Source of the DNA: Acidobacteriota bacterium
Lineage (GTDB): Bacteria; Acidobacteriota; Blastocatellia; Pyrinomonadales; Pyrinomonadaceae
DNA length: 64,000 nt
Direction of reading: 5' to 3'
Assembly: GCA_020199775.1 (NCBI GenBank)
Contig: JAIVJZ010000001.1
Location: 310,001-374,000, forward strand
Positions 53,122-59,893 of this stretch are shown in pieces (within the stretch, counting starts at the first letter, position 1; every line of letters begins with the position of its first letter). The notes under the pieces are model-generated. The model did not search any database and was not told the DNA's origin. It saw only the letters and a program-made list of their open reading frames with translations. Both the position numbers and the translations under genes were made by a program.

Positions 53122-53217
53122 AGGGATGAGGGATGAGGGCGGAGGGATGAACAAGATAAGCATGCAACCTCTTGAGTGCCTTCTTAATTCATCCCTCATC
53201 CCTCATCCCTTTATTGA
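53122..53217. repeat. heptad inverted repeat (AGGGATG unit)
   Basis: Left: AGGGATG twice, AGGGCGG, AGGGATG at 53122-53149. Right: CATCCCT three times at 53190-53210, then TTATTGA. The first right-arm units supply the final Gly codon and TGA stop of the dienelactone hydrolase. It lies between convergent genes. Confidence 0.92.
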
Positions 53218-53946
53218 GCGGCGGAAGAGTTCGATCATGTCGGCGAAGGCGGCGTCGGTGGCCTCGGGGTCGTAGCGTGCGCCCTCGTCGCGCATGAAGG
53301 CGTGCTCGGCCGGGTAGAGTTTGAAAGAGTAGTTTACCCGCGCTTCGCGGAGCGCGCGTTCGACGCGGGCGCGGCCGTCTTCGGGCACATGCGGGTCGAG
53401 CGTGCCGAAGACCAACAGCAACTCGCCGCGAATTTCCGGGGCGCGTTCAAGCGAGCGTGCGTCGGCGTCGCGGCCTAACTTGCCGTTGTGAATGCCCGTG
53501 CCGTAGAAACAGGCGGCGGCGCGCACGTCGGGTTGCAGGGCGGCGCGGAAGGCGAGATGGCCGCCGAGGCAGAAACCGGCCGCGCCGAGTTTGCCCCGCG
53601 CGACGCGCGGGTGCGCGGCGAGGTAGTCGAGCGCGGCGCGGCAGTCGGCGTCGAAATCCGCGACGGGAGTGTTGGCCGCGCCTTCGAGCCCGCGCGTGCG
53701 TCCCGCGTCGTCGAAGGGGATGACCGTACCGGCGGGTTCGTGGCGGTGGTAAATTTCGGGCGCGGCGACGACGAAGCCGTAACCGGCGAGTCGCGCCGTG
53801 GCGCGCAGCATCGGCCCCGTCAGTTGGAAAATATCCGAGTAGAAAACCACGCCCGGATACGCGCCCTCCGGCTTCGGCGCGGCCACCGACATGCGCATCG
53901 GGCTGCCGTCAACTTCCACGTCTACAAACTCGGTCGTGATGATCAT
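53203..53946 (-). CDS. dienelactone hydrolase family protein
   Basis: This is a 247-residue alpha/beta hydrolase. The nucleophile is Cys in GAAGFCLGGHLAF near residue 125, the acid Asp in VFGTLDPHVPEDG near 180 and the His in YPAEHAFMRDEG near 210, i.e. the Cys-Asp-His triad of the family. It starts IITTEFVDVEVDGSPMRMSVAAPKP. Such enzymes open lactones in chloroaromatic degradation, but many homologues have other esters as substrates. The natural C-terminus may have been replaced: the last two residues and stop are made by the heptad repeat. Confidence 0.87.
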   Translation of the reverse strand: MIITTEFVDVEVDGSPMRMSVAAPKPEGAYPGVVFYSDIFQLTGPMLRATARLAGYGFVVAAPEIYHRHEPAGTVIPFDDAGRTRGLEGAANTPVADFDADCRAALDYLAAHPRVARGKLGAAGFCLGGHLAFRAALQPDVRAAACFYGTGIHNGKLGRDADARSLERAPEIRGELLLVFGTLDPHVPEDGRARVERALREARVNYSFKLYPAEHAFMRDEGARYDPEATDAAFADMIELFRRSIKG

Positions 53947-54002
53947 AAACTCTCTCCGGCCTCTTATAGCGGTTTGCCATTGAGTGCGATGAAGGAATCA
54001 TT

Positions 54003-54072
54003 GTAGGGGCCGGGCTTGTCCCTGCCCGCGTGGCTACGAAAGCGAGCGGGCCGGGACAAGCCCGGCCCCTAC
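54003..54072. repeat. perfect 20-bp GC-rich inverted repeat
   Basis: Positions 54003-54022 and 54053-54072 are exact reverse complements (GTAGGGGCCGGGC...). After one mismatch the stem continues for 6 bp (GCCCGC/GCGGGC). It has no 7-bp period. It resembles short dispersed palindromes common between genes in several phyla, and lies in the leader space of the dienelactone hydrolase gene. Confidence 0.92.
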
Positions 54073-54130
54073 CATAATCACAAACGAGTCGCATCCATTT
54101 GCAAACTGCTGTAGTGAGTTTTAAATTCCA

Positions 54131-54207
54131 CTTTGCGCCTTTGCGCCTTTGCGTGAGATTTATTCTTAGGAAGAAGATAACTCACGCAAAGGCGCAAAGG
54201 CGCAAAG
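54131..54207. repeat. perfect 27-bp inverted repeat with 8-bp unit (TTTGCGCC)
   Basis: Positions 54131-54157 and 54181-54207 are exact reverse complements, each three tandem copies of an 8-bp TTTGCGCC-type unit. The loop is 23 nt and AT-rich. It lies 33 bp after the Tat-amidase stop. Confidence 0.95.
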
Positions 54208-54239
54208 GGAAGATGAGTTGTAGTTTTCCGACGCACTTC

Positions 54240-55898
54240 TCAATCGCGCAACTCGGCGGTGTCTCTAAACTGCGGCGGGCGGCGATGCCGTGTGGCCTGC
54301 TCGAAGGCGTAGGCCAGCCGGATCAGCACGGGCTCGCTGTAGGCGCGGCCGAAGAAGGAGATGCCGACGGGGAGGCCGTAGACGTAACCAGCCGGGACGT
54401 TGATGTTCGGGTATCCGGCCACGGCGGCGGGCGTGGAACTGCCGCCGGAGAAGTGGTCGCCGTTGACGAGGTCGGTCGTCCATGGCGGCCCGCCGGTGGG
54501 CGCGATGATGGCGTCGAGTCGATGTTTGGTCATCACGGCGTCGATGCCTTCGGCGCGCGAGAGGCGGTGATTTTTGGCGAGCGCGGCGAGATAGGCTTTG
54601 CTCGTGAGCGGCCCTTTGGCCTGCGCCCTGATAAAAATCTCCTGCCCGAAATATGGCATCTCGCGCTCGCGGTTGCGCTCGTTGAACTCGATGAGCTCCT
54701 TGAGCGAGCGCGGCACGCCCGCGCCGCGCTCGGCCAGATACTTGTTGAGGTCGGCCTTGAATTCGTAGAGCAACACTTCAAACTCCGAGTCGTCGTACTT
54801 ACCGTGCGACGGCAGATCGGCCGGGTCGATGATGGTCGCGCCCGCGCGCTTCAACGCGTCAATCGCATCGCTCATCAACTTGTCAACGCGGTCGCTGAAG
54901 CCGAAGAACTTGCGCGCCACGCCGATGCGCGCGCCGCGCAGTCCGGCCGCGTCGAGGAAGCGCGTGTAGTCCGCGTGCGACTTGCCGCCGGAGCTTTGCG
55001 TCGCGCGGTCGCGCGGGTCAACGCCTGTGAGCGCGCCGAGCAGGATGCAAGCGTCTGCGACCGTTCGCGCCATCGGCCCGGCCGTGTCCTGACTGTGCGC
55101 GATGGGGATGATGCCGGAGCGGCTGACGAGGCCGAGCGTAGGCTTGATGCCGACGATGCCGCTCGCCGACGACGGACAGACGATTGAACCGTCCGTCTCC
55201 GTGCCGACGGCCGCCGCAGCGAAGTTGGCGGCGACGGCGACGCCCGAACCGGAACTCGAACCGCACGGGTTGCGATCAATAGCGTAAGGGTTGCGCGTCT
55301 GCCCGCCGCGCCCGCTCCAACCGCTCGACGAATGGGTCGAACGAAAGTTCGCCCACTCGCTCAAGTTCGTCTTGCCCAGAATGAGTGCGCCCGCCTCGCG
55401 CAGGCGCGCGGCGATGAAGGCGTCGCGCGGCGCGGGCGTCCCGACGAGGGCGAGCGAACCGGCGGTGGTCTGCATCCGGTCGGCCGTGTCGATGTTGTCT
55501 TTGAGGAGGATGGGGACGCCGTGCAGCGGCGAACGCACGCGCCCGGCTTTGCGCTCGCGGTCGAGCGCGGCGGCGAGAGAGAGCGCGTCGGGGTTGAGTT
55601 CGATGACGGAGTTTAGCGCGGGGCCTTTACGGTCGTAACGCTCGATCCGCTCGATGTACTTCTCCGCGAGTTCGCGCGCCGACCACTTTCCGCCGCGCAT
55701 CCCTTCCTGCAACCCCGCGATGGTCGCCTCTTCGAGTTCGTCCGCGCTCGGCGCGGCGGGCGCGGCGGACGCGAACGCCGGGAAACCTTCAGGCGTTCCC
55801 GACAGCGCGGCGGCGACGCCAAGCGTCAGACCCGCCCCGATAAACTTTCTCCGGTTGATGGTCAACAAGTCGCGATCTTCTTCTTTACGTTGGCTCAA
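54240..55898 (-). CDS. Tat-exported amidase-signature hydrolase (TTG start)
   Basis: This 552-residue amidase has a twin-arginine signal (INRRKFIGAGLTLGVAAALSG, residues ~14-34), so it probably acts in the periplasm. The triad is intact: Lys in VPILLKDNIDTAD near 152, cis-Ser in CGSSSGSGVAVAANFAA near 225 and nucleophile in GTETDGSIVCPSS near 250. PTLGLVSRSGIIPIAHSQDTAGP follows. The TTG at 55896-55898 was chosen because GGGAGGAG lies 8 nt upstream; the longer open frame has neither. Substrate unknown. It is not close in sequence to the other amidase in the window beyond the signature. Confidence 0.9.
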   Translation of the reverse strand: MSQRKEEDRDLLTINRRKFIGAGLTLGVAAALSGTPEGFPAFASAAPAAPSADELEEATIAGLQEGMRGGKWSARELAEKYIERIERYDRKGPALNSVIELNPDALSLAAALDRERKAGRVRSPLHGVPILLKDNIDTADRMQTTAGSLALVGTPAPRDAFIAARLREAGALILGKTNLSEWANFRSTHSSSGWSGRGGQTRNPYAIDRNPCGSSSGSGVAVAANFAAAAVGTETDGSIVCPSSASGIVGIKPTLGLVSRSGIIPIAHSQDTAGPMARTVADACILLGALTGVDPRDRATQSSGGKSHADYTRFLDAAGLRGARIGVARKFFGFSDRVDKLMSDAIDALKRAGATIIDPADLPSHGKYDDSEFEVLLYEFKADLNKYLAERGAGVPRSLKELIEFNERNREREMPYFGQEIFIRAQAKGPLTSKAYLAALAKNHRLSRAEGIDAVMTKHRLDAIIAPTGGPPWTTDLVNGDHFSGGSSTPAAVAGYPNINVPAGYVYGLPVGISFFGRAYSEPVLIRLAYAFEQATRHRRPPQFRDTAELRD

Positions 55899-56207
55899 GG
55901 CTCTCTCCTCCCGGCCGCGGCCGGATGCGTGTCTCTGTAAAAATGAATTGGCCGATGCAGCTTGAAGGCGGCTGTCTGCCGAAGACGATGGCGGTACGAA
56001 CGAGAATATATCCGCAGACCCTGACGCACCGCAACCGCGTCCGCTCGCCCGCGCACCGGCGGCCGCGACGCGCCGCAACCTGCACCGTCGCGCGTCACGA
56101 CTAAGGGGCGACGAAGGCGATGCGGTTGGCGTCGGCGCGACGCGAGCGCGTGAGCAGCAGCCCGCTTCAATCGCCGGACGGACTCGAACCCTCGCGCCCG
56201 TAGAATC

Positions 56208-56236
56208 TTGACAACCGACGAGTCGTGCCCTACTTT
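56208..56236 (+). promoter_or_regulatory. possible sigma-70 promoter (TTGACA-17-TACTTT)
   Basis: A perfect -35 with a 17-bp spacer is followed by a weak -10. It would give a long leader (~250 nt) through the heptad element to the gene at 56493. Confidence 0.35.
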
Positions 56237-56324
56237 GTGCGCGACCACGGATACGCCCGCGCGAATCGTTTCGCCAACGGCGTTAACGCCGTCCGAATTT
56301 ATCTTCCGCGGGTGCGCCACTCTT

Positions 56325-56475
56325 CATCACGATTCGATTCACGATTCCTCGCCGGTTTGATAACGACCACACGGTCACACACGAAAATCGTGAATCGTGA
56401 ATCGAATTAAAACTGCTTTCGTCTATTCACGATTTACGGCTTTTAACGATTTACGGCTCTTGAACGATTCAGGAT
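56325..56475. repeat. compound heptad element (GTGAATC / ATTTACG units)
   Basis: Units ATTCACG and ATTCGATT on the left face AATCGTGAATCGTGAATCG around 56386-56404. A third block, CTATTCA-CGATTTA and CGATTTA again, runs on to 56457. Several nested inverted pairings are possible. The unit is nearly that of 21575-21665. Confidence 0.7.
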
Positions 56476-56492
56476 AAAAAGGATCATCAAAC

Positions 56493-57101
56493 ATGAAACT
56501 GAGACTCTGCTGTCTGTCTCTCGCGCTGCTCGCGTTTGCCCCGGCGGTGGCCTTCGCGGACATAGCCCTGCCCGAACCCGCGCCGACGCGCACTCCGCAA
56601 AAAGCTCGTCGCGCCGCGCCGCTGCCCGCCGCGCGCATGTCCATCGAGTCGCGCAGCGACGTGACGGAAGCGCGCCTGCAAATTCCGCAGAACATGTTGC
56701 GGCAACTGCGCGCCGAGATGGAGCGCGATGCCGGCGACGCGGCGGCCGCGACCGCGACCGATTCGCTCCGCCCGGCGCAGACGATCATCGCGGGCATCTT
56801 CCTCTCGCTGTCGCTCGCCTTCGCCGGCGTCCTCGTCGCGCGCACGCGTTCGCGCGCGGCGAAGCAGGCGGCGGCCGTCGCCCTCTGCGTCTTCGCCGCG
56901 ACCGGCGCGCTCGCCATCAAAACGCTCGCCAACGCAAGACCGCCCGAACCGCGCATGCTCGACGCGGGTTCTCTGAAACTCGCCACGACGCCCGACGCGA
57001 AACTCAACGGCGTGATCAGGGTGGAGGTCGTGGACGATCCGAATGTGTTCAAGCTGATCGTCCCGGCCTCTGCGGCGACGACGACGACGGGGAGCAAGTA
57101 A
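56493..57101 (+). CDS. exported/membrane protein of unknown function
   Basis: This 202-residue protein has a signal peptide (LCCLSLALLAFAPAVAFA), a Pro/Arg-rich segment, an amphipathic stretch (MLRQLRAEMERDAGD), then two hydrophobic helices at ~95-112 (TIIAGIFLSLSLAFAGVLVA) and ~125-142. The C-terminal ~60 residues are likely soluble (GVIRVEVVDDPNVFKLIVP). The ATG follows AAAGGAT by ~9 nt. It precedes the next gene by 5 bp, so the two form an operon. No known family. Confidence 0.72.
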   Translation: MKLRLCCLSLALLAFAPAVAFADIALPEPAPTRTPQKARRAAPLPAARMSIESRSDVTEARLQIPQNMLRQLRAEMERDAGDAAAATATDSLRPAQTIIAGIFLSLSLAFAGVLVARTRSRAAKQAAAVALCVFAATGALAIKTLANARPPEPRMLDAGSLKLATTPDAKLNGVIRVEVVDDPNVFKLIVPASAATTTTGSK

Positions 57102-57106
57102 GCGAA

Positions 57107-58183
57107 GTGGAACGCGCGGCGGACATCGAGAGATTCGAGTTGAGCACTACTGCTGCGGCGGGCGCGGAGAGCGGCGTGCGTGCGTCCACGTTCGCGCTCG
57201 TCGCGCTCGCGCTCGTCGCGGCATCGGCTTTGCTCGCGGGCTGGATGCCGCTGCGCTTCTCAATCGTGACGGTCTTTCTCTTCGCCGGGCCGCACAACTG
57301 GTTCGAGTTGCGTTATTTTCTCGCGCGCCTGCCCGTGCGTCTGGGGCGTTCGTGCAACTTCTTCTTCGTCGGCTTCGCGGGCGTCGCTTTTCTGCTCACG
57401 GCTTACGCCGCGTTGCCGCTTCTCGCGCACGCGTTCGTGTGGGGCGGCGACGAGTGGACGGTGGCTGTGGGCGTCTGGAACAGTTTGTTGATCTTGTGGC
57501 TCGCCGCGCTCGTGTGGATGCGCGGGCGGCAGTCTCCGCGCCGCGATTGGTCTTGGAGTTTCGCCGTCGGCTTCGCGCTCGCCGGGGCAAACTGGCTCGC
57601 GCCGCAAATGTTCAGCCTCGGCCTCGTCTATTTGCACCCGCTCGTCGCGCTCTGGTTTCTCGACCGCCACCTGCGGCGCACACGCCCCGACTGGCGACGC
57701 GCTTATCATCGCTGCCTCGCCGCGCTGCCGCTCTGCATCGGCCTGCTCTGGTGGCAACTCGGCGACGCCCCCGCGCTCGCCGCCGACGGCGGCGGTGACG
57801 ACGCGCTCGCACTTCGCATCACGCGCCACGCGGGGTCGGAGATTTTGCAGGGCGTCTCAAGTCACCTGCTCGTCGCCACGCACGTCTTTCTCGAAACAAT
57901 TCATTACAGCGTGTGGCTGCTGGCCTTGCCGCTCGCGCGCGTGCGTCGCCGTGGCGGCGGCGATGTCGCCGCGCCGTGGCGTGTCGAGTCGTTGCCGCTC
58001 GCGCGTCGCTCGCAACGCGGCTGGCCGCGTGTCATACGCGCGACGCTCGCCGTGTCCGCCGCCTGCGTCGTGCTGCTCTGGCTCGCCTTTCTCGCCGACT
58101 ATCCCACGACGCGCGATCTCTACTTCACGCTCGCGATGGCGCACGTTCTCGCCGAAGCGCCGTTCCTGCTGCGGATGTTGTGA
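57107..58183 (+). CDS. polytopic membrane protein of unknown function (GTG start)
   Basis: This 358-residue protein has about nine hydrophobic segments. Conserved-looking polar residues include GPHNWFELRYFLARLP (residues ~61-76) and THVFLETIHYSVWLL (~260-274). The His/Glu residues in helices resemble membrane oxygenases of the Brp/Blh type, but the match is too weak to assign. The GTG start is 5 bp after the previous stop. It is followed after 3 bp by another membrane protein, so the three are surely coexpressed. Confidence 0.72.
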   Translation: MERAADIERFELSTTAAAGAESGVRASTFALVALALVAASALLAGWMPLRFSIVTVFLFAGPHNWFELRYFLARLPVRLGRSCNFFFVGFAGVAFLLTAYAALPLLAHAFVWGGDEWTVAVGVWNSLLILWLAALVWMRGRQSPRRDWSWSFAVGFALAGANWLAPQMFSLGLVYLHPLVALWFLDRHLRRTRPDWRRAYHRCLAALPLCIGLLWWQLGDAPALAADGGGDDALALRITRHAGSEILQGVSSHLLVATHVFLETIHYSVWLLALPLARVRRRGGGDVAAPWRVESLPLARRSQRGWPRVIRATLAVSAACVVLLWLAFLADYPTTRDLYFTLAMAHVLAEAPFLLRML

Positions 58184-58186
58184 CAG

Positions 58187-58588
58187 GTGGAATCGCGCGC
58201 CCTTCAACTCTGGTGGTTTCTCCCCGTCGGCTATCTCTTCACCGTCGCGTTGGAGACGCCCGTGCTGCTCTTCGGCCTCTCGCCGCGCCATTCTCTGCGC
58301 CGCAAATTTCTCTCCGGCCTGTGGCTGACCGCCTGCACCTACCCGGTAGTCGTGCTGGTGCTGCCGCTCCTCTTCGACGGTTCGACGCGGTTCGCCTATC
58401 TCGTCACGGCCGAGACGTTCGCGCCCGTCGCCGAATGCGCGCTCTTCTGGACGGCGTTCGGCGAGCGAGACGAAACGGGGCGCGCTGTCATGTGGCGCGA
58501 CTTCGCGGCGATCACGGCGGCGAACCTCGCTTCGTTCGCGCTCGGCGAGGTGTTGAATGTTTACGGGTGGTTCGGCGTGATAAGTTAG
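58187..58588 (+). CDS. small membrane protein, third gene of the membrane trio (GTG start)
   Basis: This 133-residue protein has four hydrophobic segments (WFLPVGYLFTVALETPVLLFG, FLSGLWLTACTYPVVVLVLP and others). The Glu of ALETPVLL and AECALFW are buried charged residues. The GTG starts 3 bp after the preceding stop. It has no known family. Size and topology fit an accessory subunit of the preceding membrane protein, which is inference from context only. Confidence 0.7.
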   Translation: MESRALQLWWFLPVGYLFTVALETPVLLFGLSPRHSLRRKFLSGLWLTACTYPVVVLVLPLLFDGSTRFAYLVTAETFAPVAECALFWTAFGERDETGRAVMWRDFAAITAANLASFALGEVLNVYGWFGVIS

Positions 58589-58662
58589 GGTTGGAGTTCG
58601 ACAACAGAAGCCGCCCGCCGGAAGCCGCCCTTCGCCGGGTTGGGTGTGAGGGGCGACTTGCT

Positions 58663-58860
58663 CTAGGCTGTTTCAGTCCGGGCGGGCGCAGCGTCGTCCG
58701 CGATTGCTCGCCCGGCTTTGCGTCTGCGGCGCACAAAAAATATGATGAGCGAGACGACGCACGCGCCGGCGAAAAGTGCGACCATGAGCGCGGCCAGCGC
58801 CAGCACGAGCGGCTCTTTGCCCGGAGGCGTCGGCGGGGGTATGTCGAATAAGAGAAACAT
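58663..58860 (-). CDS. small single-pass membrane protein
   Basis: This 65-residue protein has one strong transmembrane helix (LVLALAALMVALFAGACVVSLIIFFV), then RRRRK, a positive-inside stop-transfer signal. The N-terminal PPPTPPGKEP is extracytoplasmic. GGAGGAG lies ~9 nt before the ATG, which supports translation. It is convergent with the membrane trio and divergent from the creatininase gene. Function unknown. Confidence 0.55.
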   Translation of the reverse strand: MFLLFDIPPPTPPGKEPLVLALAALMVALFAGACVVSLIIFFVRRRRKAGRAIADDAAPARTETA

Positions 58861-58986
58861 CCTTTAGCTCTCCTCCCGCAGTTAATAAACGTCCGAACTC
58901 TTCGGCCGGGAAATATGGCGCGGCGAAGCGAAACAGTCAAGGGAAGCGGTCAGGGGCTTGCGAAAATTCTTCGAGGACATGACACG

Positions 58987-59832
58987 ATGAAAATAGCGCA
59001 GACGTTATTCACGCTGTTACTGGCGGCGATGCTCGCGCCTCTCGCGTGCGCGCAGGCGACGACGGCGAAGCCGCCGCCCGACACCGTCTCGACGCGCGAG
59101 ATGGATCGCATCAACTGGATGGAGTTTCGCGAGGTCGTCCCCGCGCGCGTCCAGACCGTGCTCTTGCCGACGGGGACGCTCGAACCGCACGGCGTCGTCA
59201 ACAACGGCGCGGACAACACCGCGCCGCTCGCCATCGCGCGCCGGATCGCGCAGCGCACGAACGCCATGATCGCGCCCGTCCTGCCCTACGGGATGACGGG
59301 CAGCATGGAAGCCTACCCCGGCGCGTTCCAGATCACGGAGGCCGCCTATCGCCCCTTCGTCAAACAAATTCTGGAGGGTCTGGCGAAGAACGGCTTCCGC
59401 AACATCGTCATCGTCAACGGCCACGGGGGCGGGCAGACGGCCGTGCTCACTTCGGTGGCGGCGGAAGTCGCGGCCGAACGCAAAGTGCGCACGCTCGTCG
59501 TCAACTGGTGGTCTTACGCGTCGGACATCACGAAGCAGGTCTTCGGCGAAGACGGCGGCCACGCCGGTTTGAACGAGACGGCCTTCGTGCAGGCCATCGA
59601 CCCGACGCTCGTCCACCCGGATCGCTACAAGGCCGACCTCGCCACCGCATACCCGGCGGCGGGCACCTGGGCGGCCACGCCGTTCCCCTCCTCCATCGGC
59701 CTCTATCAACCGGGGCAGGGCTACCCGAAATTCGATCAGAAGAAGGCCGACGAGTATTTCGTGAAAGTGACGGACAAGATCGCCGCCCTCGTCAACGACG
59801 TGGTGCGCAAGTGGGACATGGCCGGACTTTGA
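58987..59832 (+). CDS. exported creatininase-family amidohydrolase
   Basis: This 281-residue protein has a signal peptide (LFTLLLAAMLAPLACAQA). Creatininase-fold metal ligands are intact: GTLEPHGVVNNGADNTAP (Glu, His and Asp near 65-78), IVNGHGGGQTAVL near 143 and GGHAGLNETAF near 195 (His and Glu). Members hydrolyse creatinine or diverse cyclic amides such as FAPy or mycofactocin peptides; export to the periplasm makes a nutritional or cell-wall-derived substrate more likely here. The ATG at the signal peptide was chosen over an upstream frame. A heptad repeat and topB follow. Confidence 0.87.
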   Translation: MKIAQTLFTLLLAAMLAPLACAQATTAKPPPDTVSTREMDRINWMEFREVVPARVQTVLLPTGTLEPHGVVNNGADNTAPLAIARRIAQRTNAMIAPVLPYGMTGSMEAYPGAFQITEAAYRPFVKQILEGLAKNGFRNIVIVNGHGGGQTAVLTSVAAEVAAERKVRTLVVNWWSYASDITKQVFGEDGGHAGLNETAFVQAIDPTLVHPDRYKADLATAYPAAGTWAATPFPSSIGLYQPGQGYPKFDQKKADEYFVKVTDKIAALVNDVVRKWDMAGL

Positions 59833-59835
59833 AGA

Positions 59836-59891
59836 ATTGCGGATTGCGGATTGCGGATTGCGGATTAAATAGCTGATAGCTGATAGCTGTT
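59836..59891 (+). repeat. direct heptad repeat with in-register unit switch
   Basis: Exactly eight 7-bp units: ATTGCGG four times, ATTAAAT, AGCTGAT twice, AGCTGTT. The unit changes without losing the 7-bp register. No inverted arm is present. It fills the space between the creatininase stop and the topB ATG (59894). Confidence 0.93.
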
Positions 59892-59893
59892 CT

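Larger units (their letters stand above)
55899..56492. other. spacer of ~590 bp: candidate promoter and a heptad element, no gene recognised
   Basis: The left half shows no supported gene; an antisense open frame has no ribosome site or family resemblance. A promoter-like pair lies near 56208-56236 and a degenerate heptad element at 56325-56475, just before the next gene. Confidence 0.5.

Noticed and set aside
56160..56235. T-arm-like sequence (GGTTCGAGTCC on the minus strand) as a tRNA
   Set aside because: The T-stem has a mismatch and no acceptor, D-arm or anticodon arm with proper spacing can be built around it.
55895..56320. Open frame on the minus strand upstream of the Tat amidase
   Set aside because: Arg/Ala-rich composition with no ribosome site or family resemblance; it runs through the amidase leader and ends beside its strong Shine-Dalgarno.
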